Origin: CAWFSE01 sp963697565
GTDB lineage: Bacteria > Actinomycetota > Actinomycetes > CAVWCF01
DNA length: 49,480 nucleotides
NCBI GenBank assembly: GCA_963697565.1
Contig: CAVOOM010000002.1
Location: forward strand, 1 to 49,480
Direction of reading: 5' to 3'
A program made the translations under genes and the position numbers. Positions 39,810 to 48,081 of this stretch are shown piece after piece. The notes beneath the pieces were generated by a model that was not told the origin of the DNA, searched no databases, and saw only the letters and a list, made by a program, of their open reading frames with translations. Position 1 is the first letter of the stretch, and the number at the start of each line of letters is the position of its first letter.

Positions 39810-42173
39810 CTAGGCGACGTCGCCGGTGCCGACGGCGACGCCGCGCGCCGCGCGCCAGCGGGTGACCAGGCCGCGGGTCACCCACAGCGCGGTGCAGCCG
39901 GCGGCCCCGATCACGACCGCCTCCCCGGACCGGGGGTCGGCGCCGAGGTCGAGGGCGTAGAAGTCGGAGAGCCACGGGACGAAGAGCACGACGAGGAACC
40001 CCCCGGCCATCACCGCGACGATCAGCCACCGCAGGGGGTCCATCGGGCGTGCGACGAGGTACAGCACGTACAGCGTCATGATCGCCAAGGTGAGGGTCGC
40101 CGAGACCCGGGCCTCGGTGACGCTGCCGGTGGTGGCCAGCGCCGCGTAGTACGACGTGAAGGCCCCGGCAGCGCAGATCACGCCGGAGGGGATCGCGAAG
40201 GAGAGCACCCGGGCGAAGAAGCCCGGGCGGAACCGCGCCTTGTTCGGCATCAGCGCGATGAAGAACGCGGGCACGCCGATGGTGAGGGCCGAGATCACCG
40301 TGAGGTGCCGGGGAAGGAACGGGAACGGCAGGGTGGCGATGCCCGTCAGGACCGCGAGCACCAACGCGTAGAACGACTTGGTGAGGAACAGGTCGCTGAC
40401 CCGCTCGATGTTGCCGAGCACCCGGCGGCCTTCGGCGACGACCGACGGCATCACCGCGAACCGGTTGTCCAGCAGCACGATCTGCGCGACCGCGCGGGTC
40501 GCCCCCGCGCCGGAGCCCATCGCGATCCCGAGGTCGGCGTCCTTGAGCGCCAGCACGTCGTTGACCCCGTCGCCGGTCATCGCGACCGTGTGCCCCCGGC
40601 TCTGCAGCGCCCCGACCATCGCCCGCTTCTGCGCGGGGGTGACCCGGCCGAAGACCGAGTGGGTGTCGAGCACCTCGGCCATCGCCTCGCGGTCCTCGGG
40701 CAGCCCGCGGGCGTCGTACGGGTCCTCGGCGCCGGGGATGCCGGCCTGCCGGGCGATCGCCCCCACGGTGGCGGGGCTGTCGCCGGAGATCACCTTCAGG
40801 TTGACCTGCTGGTCGAGGAAGTACGTGACCGTGTCGGCCACATCGCCGCGCAGCCGCTGGTTGATGACCAGCAGCGCGGCCGGGGCGAGGTCTCCGGCGC
40901 CGGTGTCGGGATCCGGGGCGTACCCGTCGGCCGACCGGGCCAGCAGCAGGACCCGGGCCCCGGAGCCGGCCAGCACCTCGGCCTGGGCTCGGTCGGGGTC
41001 GCCGTCCGCGAGCAGCATCTCGGGCGCCCCAAGGACCCACCAGCCCTGCGGACCGAAGCGCGCGGCCGACCACTTGCGCGCACTGGAGAACGGCACGATC
41101 GCGTCGAGGTGCCAGCCCGCGCCGGGCGATGCGTACGCCGCGGCCACAGCGGTCTGGGTGGGGTTGGGGTTGTCGTCGGCGGCGCCGAGCGCCCCGAGCG
41201 CCGCGTCCACGGGAGCCCCAGGGTCGAGGACGACCACGTCCTGCAGGTGCATCCCCGGCTCGGTGAGCGTGCCGGTCTTGTCGACGCAGACGACGTCGAC
41301 CCGGGCCAGTACCTCGACCGCGGGCATCTCCTGGACGAGCGCCTGCTGCCGGCCGAGCCGCACCACCGCCACGGCCATCGCGACGCTCGTGAGCAGCACG
41401 AGCCCCTCGGGGATCATCGTGACGACCCCGGCGACCGTGCCGGTGAGGGCGGTCTGCCAGTCCGGGGTGGCCTGCCACTGCGACCAGAACAGCAGCGCGC
41501 CGACCGGGATCAGGATGTACGACATCACCCGGACGAACCTCATGATGGAGCCCATCAGCTCTGAGCGGGTGACGGTGAACTTGCGCGCCTCGCTGGCGAG
41601 CCGGGTCGCGTACGAGTCGGCGCCGACACGCGTGGCCTGCATGAGTCCGCTGCCGGACACCACGAACGAGCCGGAGAGCGCCTCGTCGCCGGCGTCCTTG
41701 GCCACGGGGTCGGCCTCGCCGGTGAGCAGGGACTCGTCGATCTCGAGGCCCTGCTCCTCGAGGATCGCGCCGTCGACCACGAGCTGGTCGCCCGTCCGCA
41801 GCACGATCACGTCATCGAGGACGACACCCGTGGGGCGGACCTCGACGTCGGCGCCGTCGCGGCGCACCACGGGCTTGGCCTCGCCTACCAGAGACAGCCG
41901 CTCCAGGGTCCGCTTGGCGCGGTACTCCTGGATGATCCCGATCCCCGAGTTGATGATGATGATGAAGCCGAACAAGGTGTCCTGGATCGGCGCCTGGGCG
42001 ACGAACATCAGCGCCCAGAGGATGCCGATGACGAGGTTGAAGCTCGTCACGATGTTGGCGCGGACGATGTCCTGCAGGCTGCGGCTGCGCGGGTCGGGGG
42101 CATCGTTCACGCGGCCACTGGCCTGCCGCTCGGCGACCTCGGCCGCGGTCAGCCCGCGAGCCGAATCGGTCAC
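39810..42173 (-). CDS. P-type (HAD-IC) cation-transporting ATPase
   Basis: 787 residues, intact. The phosphorylation site is VDKTGTLTE (Asp298), the actuator motif is ESLLTGEADPV, and the hinge is MTGDGVNDVLALKDAD. Helices include NIVTSFNLVIGILWALMFVA, TALTGTVAGVVTMIPEGLVLLTSVAMA (the PEGL ion-site motif of helix 4) and a C-terminal bundle of about six. The PEGL motif and lack of an N-terminal metal-binding domain put it with P2/P3-like or uncharacterised actinobacterial cation ATPases; the ion is not determinable. GTG 42173 overlaps the mscL stop by four bases. Confidence 0.85.
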   Translation of the reverse strand: MTDSARGLTAAEVAERQASGRVNDAPDPRSRSLQDIVRANIVTSFNLVIGILWALMFVAQAPIQDTLFGFIIIINSGIGIIQEYRAKRTLERLSLVGEAKPVVRRDGADVEVRPTGVVLDDVIVLRTGDQLVVDGAILEEQGLEIDESLLTGEADPVAKDAGDEALSGSFVVSGSGLMQATRVGADSYATRLASEARKFTVTRSELMGSIMRFVRVMSYILIPVGALLFWSQWQATPDWQTALTGTVAGVVTMIPEGLVLLTSVAMAVAVVRLGRQQALVQEMPAVEVLARVDVVCVDKTGTLTEPGMHLQDVVVLDPGAPVDAALGALGAADDNPNPTQTAVAAAYASPGAGWHLDAIVPFSSARKWSAARFGPQGWWVLGAPEMLLADGDPDRAQAEVLAGSGARVLLLARSADGYAPDPDTGAGDLAPAALLVINQRLRGDVADTVTYFLDQQVNLKVISGDSPATVGAIARQAGIPGAEDPYDARGLPEDREAMAEVLDTHSVFGRVTPAQKRAMVGALQSRGHTVAMTGDGVNDVLALKDADLGIAMGSGAGATRAVAQIVLLDNRFAVMPSVVAEGRRVLGNIERVSDLFLTKSFYALVLAVLTGIATLPFPFLPRHLTVISALTIGVPAFFIALMPNKARFRPGFFARVLSFAIPSGVICAAGAFTSYYAALATTGSVTEARVSATLTLAIMTLYVLYLVARPMDPLRWLIVAVMAGGFLVVLFVPWLSDFYALDLGADPRSGEAVVIGAAGCTALWVTRGLVTRWRAARGVAVGTGDVA

Positions 42174-42544
42174 TCGGTTTTGGACAGCGAGTCCCGGATC
42201 TGCTTGAGCAGGTCGATCTCGGTCTCGGTGAGCTCCTCCTCGGTGGGCTTGGCGAAGCGGGCCTGGGCCTTGTTCATCGGGACCACGACGACGAAGTAGA
42301 TGACGGCCGCGGTGATCAGGAACGTGATGATGGCGTTGATGAGGAGCCCGAGGTCGAAGACCTGGCCGTTGACGGTGAACTGCCCCCCGTCGACGCCGCC
42401 GCCGAACACGAGGCCGATCAGCGGCTGGATGACGGCCTTGGTCATGGCCGCGACCACGGCGGTGAACGCCGCGCCGATGGCCACGGCGACGGCGAGGTCG
42501 ACGACGTTGCCGCGCATGATGAAGTCCTTGAAGCCCTTGAGCAT
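42170..42544 (-). CDS. mscL: Large-conductance mechanosensitive channel MscL
   Basis: 124 residues. The start MLKGFKDFIMRGNVVDLAVAVAIGAAFTAVVAAM is the MscL N-terminal helix and pore helix; the periplasmic loop FGGGVDGGQF and second helix (LGLLINAIITFLITAAVIYFVVVVPMN) follow, then a charged cytoplasmic helix. It releases solutes on hypo-osmotic shock. ATG 42544 is clear, and its stop overlaps the ATPase GTG. Confidence 0.95.
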   Translation of the reverse strand: MLKGFKDFIMRGNVVDLAVAVAIGAAFTAVVAAMTKAVIQPLIGLVFGGGVDGGQFTVNGQVFDLGLLINAIITFLITAAVIYFVVVVPMNKAQARFAKPTEEELTETEIDLLKQIRDSLSKTE

Positions 42545-42613
42545 GTGGAGCGTCCTCTCGTGTTCGGCGCAGGGCTCCCACCGTAGCGAGCGGCGCCGAG
42601 ACCGGGCCGGTGG

Positions 42614-43324
42614 CTAGCCGACGAGGGCGGCGGACAGGACCCCGGCAGCCGCGGCGCCGGCCAGCGCGCGGGCGGTGTCGCGGTCGACCTCGAGCATGAC
42701 GAGCGCGCCCCCCGCCGCGCCGTCGCCCGCCAGGAACCCGCCGCCGTCGGGTGGCCGCGGCACGGACAGCACGCGGACGGCCTCGGCGATGACGTCGGCG
42801 GAGCCCTCGGGGGTGGCACCCAGGACGTCAATCAGGTCGCCGGCGCGGAGAAGGCGCGCGGCCTCGGCGTCGGCGAGGCGTACGGGGGCCGCGGCCAGGC
42901 CGCTCGCGGCATCGGTTGGCCCGCCCCCGGCCGCGGTGGCAGACCCGCCGACGAGGCGGACGTCGGTGAGCACCTCGCCGGGCCGGACCGCACCCCCGAC
43001 CGGGCGCCCGATCGCGGCGCCGGGGTCGGTCAGCGCGCCCTCGGGGGCGAGCGCCTCGGGCACCTCCGCGCGGAGCAGGTCGGCGGCCCGCAGCACCGAC
43101 CCCGCGGGGATCTCGCGGGCCGCCACGACGGCCGGGATGGTCGCCGGCGCCGGTGGGGACAGCGCCGAGACCACGGTGAACACCGCGGCGCCGGCGGCCA
43201 CGGCGCCCAGGGCGCGGCGCCGGCGGCGCAGCCAGCGGCGGACGGGTCGCAGGCCGGCCCAGGCCGAGTCCACAGCCGGGCGGAAGGCCGGTGCCCGGCT
43301 GGCTGGTCGGAGCAGGCTGCTCAC
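42614..43324 (-). CDS. SAF-domain (CpaB/RcpC-like) membrane protein
   Basis: 236 residues. A short basic N-terminus (RPVRRWLRRRRR) and one helix (ALGAVAAGAAVFTVVSALS) precede an SAF domain: VVAAREIPAGSVLRAADLLRAEVP, then IGRPVGGAVRPGEVLTDVRLVG. The late part (LLRAGDLIDVLGAT, ALVMLEVDRDTARALAGAAAAGVLSAALVG) matches the RcpC/CpaB Flp-pilus protein family. No tad/flp pilus genes are nearby, so a pilus role is not assumed; this stand-alone protein is common beside mscL and FmdB genes. GTG 43324 overlaps the upstream stop by four bases. Confidence 0.75.
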   Translation of the reverse strand: MSSLLRPASRAPAFRPAVDSAWAGLRPVRRWLRRRRRALGAVAAGAAVFTVVSALSPPAPATIPAVVAAREIPAGSVLRAADLLRAEVPEALAPEGALTDPGAAIGRPVGGAVRPGEVLTDVRLVGGSATAAGGGPTDAASGLAAAPVRLADAEAARLLRAGDLIDVLGATPEGSADVIAEAVRVLSVPRPPDGGGFLAGDGAAGGALVMLEVDRDTARALAGAAAAGVLSAALVG

Positions 43325-44148
43325 GGCAGGTCGAACGGCAGCGGCAGGCCCTCGGTGGCCGATCCGCACGCGCAGGTCCGCTGCTCCGGCAGCCGCGGGA
43401 TCACCTCGAGGAGCAGGTCGCGCAGCCGGCTGACATTGCGGGCGAAGACCTCCAGAACCTCGGCGTGCGTGACGCCGGCACCGGCCTCGACCCCGGCGTC
43501 GAGGTCGGTGACGAGCGACAGGTTGGTGTAGCAGAGGTCGAGCTCGCGGGCCAGGGCCGCCTCGGGGTGCCCGGTCATCCCGACCACCGACCAGCCGGCG
43601 GAGGCGAACCACCGCGACTCCGCGCGCGTGGAGAAGCGCGGCCCCTCGATCACGACCAGGGTGCCGCCGTCGGCGACCTGCCAGCCGGCGGACCGCGCGA
43701 CCTCGGCGGCCGCCGCCCGCCCAGCCGGGCAGTACGGGTCGGCCAGGGACACGTGGACCGCCCCGGGCCCGTCGTAGTAGGTGCCGATACGGGTGGTGGT
43801 GCGGTCGACGAGCTGGTCGGGGATCACGAGCGCTCCAGGCCCGAGCTCGTGGCGCAGCCCGCCGACGGCCGTGGGGGCGAGCACCTGCCGCACACCCAGG
43901 GCGCGCAAGGCCCACAGGTTGGCGCGGTAGGGGATGCGGTGCGGGGGGTACTGATGGTGGCGGCCGTGGCGCGGGAGGAACGCCACCCGCCGCCCGCCGA
44001 TCGTGCCCAGCACCGGCGGCGCGCTCGGCGGGCCGTACGGGGTGTCGATCTCGACCTCGTCGGAGGTATCGAGGAAGGCGTAGAAGCCGGAGCCGCCGAG
44101 CACGCCGATGTCGGCGCGGGGGTCAGGGCGTTGCGAGGGCTCGGTCAC
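43321..44148 (-). CDS. S-methyl-5'-thioadenosine phosphorylase-like (MTAP/PNP) enzyme
   Basis: 275 residues. IGVLGGSGFYAFLD, FLPRHGRHHQYPPHRIPYRANLWALRALG, VIEGPRFSTRAESRWF and VVGMTGHPEAALARELDLCYTNLSLVTDLDAG are the phosphate- and base-binding parts of the MTA phosphorylase family. It splits 5'-methylthioadenosine with phosphate to adenine and 5-methylthioribose-1-phosphate. GTG 44148 is chosen; the ORF has no good alternative. Its stop overlaps the SAF protein start. Confidence 0.88.
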   Translation of the reverse strand: MTEPSQRPDPRADIGVLGGSGFYAFLDTSDEVEIDTPYGPPSAPPVLGTIGGRRVAFLPRHGRHHQYPPHRIPYRANLWALRALGVRQVLAPTAVGGLRHELGPGALVIPDQLVDRTTTRIGTYYDGPGAVHVSLADPYCPAGRAAAAEVARSAGWQVADGGTLVVIEGPRFSTRAESRWFASAGWSVVGMTGHPEAALARELDLCYTNLSLVTDLDAGVEAGAGVTHAEVLEVFARNVSRLRDLLLEVIPRLPEQRTCACGSATEGLPLPFDLP

Positions 44149-44213
44149 GGGCCAACGCTAGCCGCGCGGGCGGGCCCTCCCGCGGTTGTCCACAACCGCG
44201 ATGCCGGCCGCGG

Positions 44214-44612
44214 TCAGGCGGACTTGGCCGGGGGCTTGGCCGATGACGACGAGGATGACGACGAGGACGACGAGGACGACGACGACGAGGACGACGAGGA
44301 CGACGACGACGAAGACGTCGACGGGGACGCCGTGCTGGCCGCCTTCGACTCGCCCTTGGCCGCCGGCGCCGAGTCGGCCTTCGCGGGGGCTGGCTTGGCG
44401 TCCCCGCTTGCGGCCGCGCCTGCCTTTGTACCCGCCCGGTTGTCGGTGCGGTAGAAGCCGGAGCCCTTGAAGACCACCCCGACCGCCGAGAAGACCTTGC
44501 GCAGCTTGCCGCCGTCGCAGGCCGGGCACTCGGTGAGCGAGGGGTCGCTGAAGGACTGCACGACCTCGAGCGGGGTCTCGCAGCTGGTGCACACGTACTG
44601 GTAGGTCGGCAC
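44214..44612 (-). CDS. FmdB-family zinc-ribbon protein, Ruc-like redox-regulated chaperone
   Basis: 132 residues. The N-terminus has a zinc ribbon (PTYQYVCTSCETPLEVVQSF, then TECPACDGGKLRKVFSAVGVVF) with Cys at CTSC and CPAC, and GSGFYRTD, closely resembling mycobacterial Rv0991c (Ruc), a redox-regulated chaperone with a disordered tail. The tail here is Ala/Lys-rich, then 25 consecutive serines. In Mycobacterium the homologue is controlled by HrcA, and a perfect CIRCE operator lies 54 bases upstream here. GTG 44612 has GGGAG nearby. Chaperone function is inferred from the relationship. Confidence 0.8.
   Translation of the reverse strand: MPTYQYVCTSCETPLEVVQSFSDPSLTECPACDGGKLRKVFSAVGVVFKGSGFYRTDNRAGTKAGAAASGDAKPAPAKADSAPAAKGESKAASTASPSTSSSSSSSSSSSSSSSSSSSSSSSSSAKPPAKSA
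44241..44315 (-). repeat. 25-codon poly-serine triplet repeat
   Basis: On the plus strand the tract is an alternation of CGA, GGA and TGA triplets; on the coding strand every codon is serine (TCG, TCC, TCA or TCT). It makes up most of the C-terminal tail of the Ruc-like protein. Replication slippage would change the length in whole codons. The minus-strand frame is the coding one; plus-strand Asp/Glu ORFs over it are shadows. Confidence 0.8.
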
Positions 44613-44665
44613 GATGCTCCCTTTCGACGCCTTGCCGGTCCAGGCCGGTCCAGCCTCGACGGTGG

Positions 44666-44720
44666 TTGGCACTCTCGGGTGCCGAGTGCCAATCGTACGG
44701 CCGCGTGCGCACCGCGCCAA
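44666..44720 (-). promoter_or_regulatory. CIRCE (HrcA) operator and promoter of the Ruc-like gene
   Basis: CIRCE at 44666-44692: TTGGCACTC-N9-GAGTGCCAA with 9-bp arms pairing perfectly, matching the HrcA consensus (TTAGCACTC-N9-GAGTGCTAA). On the minus strand -35 TTGGCG (44720-44715) and -10 TACGAT (44697-44692) are exactly 17 bases apart; the operator begins at the last base of the -10 and so covers the start site. HrcA would repress until heat or protein-folding stress. Confidence 0.85.
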
Positions 44721-44752
44721 TTCCGGCACGGGCCCTGGCTAGGGTTCCCGCC

Positions 44753-45145
44753 ATGCCTGGGCCGCGTCTCGCCGAGCTCGAGTGGGAGGTCGCCGCGGGC
44801 GGCGCCGTCGGCGCCGTCGCTCGTCACCTGATCTCCGAGCAGGCGCCGTGGGATGGCCCGCCCGCCTGGCCGTGGGCCATCTTCGCGGTGAACGTGCTCG
44901 GGTGCCTGCTGATGGGGCTGCTGGTCGGCTTCATCGCACGTGATCGCCGCCATGACCGGTGGCGGCCCTTCGTGGGCATCGGCGTGCTGGGCGGCTTCAC
45001 CACGATGTCGGCGTTCGCCGCAGAGGTGCGCGACTTCCTCACCGCGGGAGAGCCCGCGCTCGGGCTTGCCTACGCCGTGGCCTCGGTGCTCGCCGGGCTG
45101 GCCGCGGTCATGCTCGGCACCAAGCTCGTCAGCGGGCGCGCGTGA
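44753..45145 (+). CDS. crcB: Fluoride channel CrcB/Fluc, first subunit
   Basis: 130 residues with four helices, a CrcB/Fluc fold. GGAVGAVARHLI, IFAVNVLGCLLMGLLVGFI and VGIGVLGGFTTMSAFAAEV (the GFTTFSTF-like pore motif) are diagnostic. Fluc channels export fluoride as antiparallel dimers. ATG 44753 lies 61 bases from CIRCE on the other strand. Its stop overlaps the next crcB by four bases, so the two probably form a heterodimer, as in many Gram-positives. Confidence 0.88.
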   Translation: MPGPRLAELEWEVAAGGAVGAVARHLISEQAPWDGPPAWPWAIFAVNVLGCLLMGLLVGFIARDRRHDRWRPFVGIGVLGGFTTMSAFAAEVRDFLTAGEPALGLAYAVASVLAGLAAVMLGTKLVSGRA

Positions 45146-45510
45146 ACGGGGTGGGCGCGCTGGCGCTGGTCGCCGCCGGTGGGGCGGTCGGGGCGCTGGG
45201 CCGGGCCTGGCTGGCGCCCCGGGTCGCCCGGATGGCCGCCGAGCGCAACTTCGGAACGTTCGCGGTCAACGTCGTCGGCTCGTTCCTGCTCGGAGTCGTG
45301 CTGAGCGCCGGCGGGGAGCGGGCCTACCTGCTGCTGGGAGCCGGGCTCGCGGGCGCCTTGACGACCTTCTCGGCCTTCGCCGCCGACCTCGACGTGATGC
45401 GAGGGGAGCGGCGCTGGACGGGTCTCGGCGTCTACTCGCTGCTCACGGTTGCGGCGAGCCTCGCCGCGGTCGCCGCTGGTGCGTGGGTCGGCGCAGCGAT
45501 CGCCGGCTGA
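45142..45510 (+). CDS. crcB: Fluoride channel CrcB/Fluc, second subunit
   Basis: 122 residues. GGAVGALGRAWLAPRV, FGTFAVNVVGSFLLGVVL, GAGLAGALTTFSAFAADL and the final helix LLTVAASLAAVAAGAWVGA show the same Fluc fold as its neighbour, with the pore motif ALTTFSAFA. GTG 45142 overlaps the previous stop (GTGA). It probably pairs with the first subunit. Confidence 0.88.
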   Translation: MNGVGALALVAAGGAVGALGRAWLAPRVARMAAERNFGTFAVNVVGSFLLGVVLSAGGERAYLLLGAGLAGALTTFSAFAADLDVMRGERRWTGLGVYSLLTVAASLAAVAAGAWVGAAIAG

Positions 45511-45528
45511 CCCATTACCGTCGGCGCC

Positions 45529-48081
45529 ATGAAGCGCCGCCGCTGGCCCAAGGTCCTCGCCTGGATCGCCGCTGTCGTCTGCCTGCTGCTCATCGCAGCG
45601 ACGGGGGCCGCCGTCTTCCTGACCCGCGCCTCCTGGCCGCAGACCGACGGAACGCTCACCGTCGAGGGTCTCGACCGGCAGGTGAAGGTGGTGCGCGACG
45701 CCCACGGCATCCCGCAGGTCTACGCGTCGAGCAGCGACGACCTGTTCTTCGCCCAGGGCTTCGTGCACGCCCAAGACCGGTTCTGGGAGATGGACGTCCG
45801 CCGGCACGTGACCGCCGGCCGGCTCGCGGAGATGCTCGGCGAGCCCGCGGCGTCGACGGACGCCTTCATCCGCACCCTCGGCTGGCGGCGGGTCGCCGAG
45901 CAGGAGCTGCCCCTGCTGTCGGCTGAGACGCGCGCGGCGCTCGACTCGTACGCCCAGGGCGTCAACGCCTACCTCAAGGGCAAGTCCAACCGCGAGCTGT
46001 CCTTTGAGTACGTCATCCTCGGCCTGACCAACAGCGGGTACGACGTCGAGCCGTGGACCCCGGCCGACTCCGTCGCATGGCTCAAGGCGATGTCGTGGGA
46101 CCTGCGCGGCAACATGCAGGAGGAGATCCAGCGCAGCCTGATCTCCGCGGAGGTCGGGGTCGACCGGACCGAGAGCCTCTACCCGGACTTCCCGTTCGCC
46201 GACCACGAGCCGATCGTCACGCAGGGCGCGGTCGTCGGCGGGGCCTTCGACCAGGACGCCGAGCCGGTGGCCCAGCCCACGCCGGCGCCGCCTATCGCCG
46301 CCATGCCGGCGCTGCGCCGGGTGCTGCAGGCACTCGACGCCGTGCCCCCGCTGATGGGGCCGAGCGGCTCGGGCATCGGTTCGAACTCGTGGGTCGTCTC
46401 CGGCGACCGCACCTCGACGGGCGAGCCGCTGCTGGCCAACGACCCGCACCTCGGCGCCTCGCTGCCGGGCATCTGGTACCAGATGGGCCTGCACTGCGCG
46501 CCCGTGACGGCAGCCTGCCCGTACGAGGTGGCGGGCTACACCTTCAGCGGGCACCCGGGGGTGGTGATCGGCCACAACGCCGACGTCGCCTGGGGCTTCA
46601 CCAACCTGGGGCCGGATGTCAGCGACCTCTACCTGGAGAAGGTCGAGGGCGACACCTACCGAGTCGGCGCGCAAGACAAGCCGCTGACGTCGCGGCGCGA
46701 GGTCATCAAGGTCGCCGGGGGCGAAGACCTGGTGATCACCGTGCGCTCCACCGAGCACGGCCCCCTGCTGTCCGACGTCGCCGACCTCGATGAGGACTTC
46801 GCCCGGTACGGGCAGGTCGGAGTCGACGCCCCGGCCCCCGCCAAGCCGCCGGCGCGCGGCGACGGCTACGAGGTGGCCCTGCGCTGGACCGCGCTCGACC
46901 CGGGCCGCACCGCCGACGCCGTCCTGCTGCTCAACCAGGCGGCGGACTGGCAGGACTTCCGGGCGGCCGCGGAGCTGTTCGAGTCGCCCTCGCAGAACAT
47001 GATCTACGCCGATACCCAGGGCACGATCGGCTACCAGGCCCCCGGCCGGATCCCGGTGCGGGCCACCGGCGACGGCCGCTGGCCGGCGCCCGGCTGGGAC
47101 CCCGCTTACACCTGGGAGTCCTACATCCCGTTCGAGGCGCTGCCCAGCGTCACCGACCCCGACGACGGTTTCATCGTCACCGCCAACGCCGCGGTGATCG
47201 ACACCCGCACGTACCCGTACTTCCTCACCGATGACTGGTCGTACGGCGCCCGGCAGCAGCGGATCAAGGACCTCGTCGGCGCCGAGTCCGAGATGACGCC
47301 GCAGCGGATGGCCGAGATCCAGATGGACAACTGGAACGAGAACGCGTCGTTCCTTGTGCCCGCGCTGCTCAAGGTGTCTGTGGGGCGCGACACCGCCGAG
47401 GCCCAGCGGCTGCTCGACGGCTGGGACTTCCAGCAGGGCCGAGACTCAGCGCCGGCGGCCTTCTTCAACGCGACCTGGCGCAACCTGCTCGCGACGGTGT
47501 TCGACGACGAGCTGCCCGAGGACGCCCGCGCCGACGGCGGTGACCGCTGGTTCGAGGTCGTCCGCGGCCTGCTCGACGAGCCGGACGACCCTTGGTGGGA
47601 CGACCGGCAGACGCCGCAGCGCGAGGGCCGCGACGAGGCGCTCGCCAACGCGATGCGCGCGGCCGACGACGAGCTGACCAAGCGGTTCGGCGACGACCCG
47701 GCGGCGTGGCGCTGGGGGGCGATGCACACGCTGACGCTGGAGAACGGCACCTTTGGCCAGTCCGGGATCGCGCCGATCGAGTGGATCTTCAACCGCGGGC
47801 CGATCGAGACCTCCGGCGGCGACTCGATCGTCAACGCGACCGGGTGGACGGCGTACGACGGGTACGAGGTGGACTGGGTGCCCTCGATGCGGCAGGTCAT
47901 CGATCTGTCCAACTTCGACAAGTCGCGCTGGGTGCAGCTCACCGGCAACAGCGGCCACGTCTACCACCCGAACTACTGGGACCAGGCCGAGCCGTGGCGC
48001 GACGGCGACACCAACCCGTGGCCGTTCAGCGAGGCCGCCGTCCTGCTCTACGCCGAGGACACCCTGACCCTCACGCCCTAG
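45529..48081 (+). CDS. Penicillin acylase family (Ntn hydrolase) protein
   Basis: 850 residues, intact. The N-terminal anchor (VLAWIAAVVCLLLIAATGAAVFL) exports it. The alpha chain has VVRDAHGIPQVYASSSDDLFFAQGFVHAQDRFWEMD, typical of the family. The precursor would be cut before Ser285 (IGSNSWVVSG), whose Ser becomes the N-terminal nucleophile of the beta chain. NDPHLGASLPGIWYQMGL, GHNADVAWGFTN and the late NSGHVYHPNY segments complete the active site region. Likely substrates are N-acyl amides such as acyl-homoserine lactones or lipopeptides; not determinable. ATG 45529 follows the crcB pair by 18 bases, on the same strand. Confidence 0.85.
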   Translation: MKRRRWPKVLAWIAAVVCLLLIAATGAAVFLTRASWPQTDGTLTVEGLDRQVKVVRDAHGIPQVYASSSDDLFFAQGFVHAQDRFWEMDVRRHVTAGRLAEMLGEPAASTDAFIRTLGWRRVAEQELPLLSAETRAALDSYAQGVNAYLKGKSNRELSFEYVILGLTNSGYDVEPWTPADSVAWLKAMSWDLRGNMQEEIQRSLISAEVGVDRTESLYPDFPFADHEPIVTQGAVVGGAFDQDAEPVAQPTPAPPIAAMPALRRVLQALDAVPPLMGPSGSGIGSNSWVVSGDRTSTGEPLLANDPHLGASLPGIWYQMGLHCAPVTAACPYEVAGYTFSGHPGVVIGHNADVAWGFTNLGPDVSDLYLEKVEGDTYRVGAQDKPLTSRREVIKVAGGEDLVITVRSTEHGPLLSDVADLDEDFARYGQVGVDAPAPAKPPARGDGYEVALRWTALDPGRTADAVLLLNQAADWQDFRAAAELFESPSQNMIYADTQGTIGYQAPGRIPVRATGDGRWPAPGWDPAYTWESYIPFEALPSVTDPDDGFIVTANAAVIDTRTYPYFLTDDWSYGARQQRIKDLVGAESEMTPQRMAEIQMDNWNENASFLVPALLKVSVGRDTAEAQRLLDGWDFQQGRDSAPAAFFNATWRNLLATVFDDELPEDARADGGDRWFEVVRGLLDEPDDPWWDDRQTPQREGRDEALANAMRAADDELTKRFGDDPAAWRWGAMHTLTLENGTFGQSGIAPIEWIFNRGPIETSGGDSIVNATGWTAYDGYEVDWVPSMRQVIDLSNFDKSRWVQLTGNSGHVYHPNYWDQAEPWRDGDTNPWPFSEAAVLLYAEDTLTLTP

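Noticed and set aside
43291..44454. Plus-strand ORF with an Asp/Glu-rich tract over the poly-serine region
   Set aside because: The opposite strand encodes clear MTA phosphorylase and FmdB proteins; the acid run is the complement of serine codons.
44693..44752. Fluoride riboswitch upstream of crcB
   Set aside because: The consensus crcB motif (GG-GATGG start, pseudoknot) is not visible in the 60-base region; the strong palindrome there is a CIRCE element.
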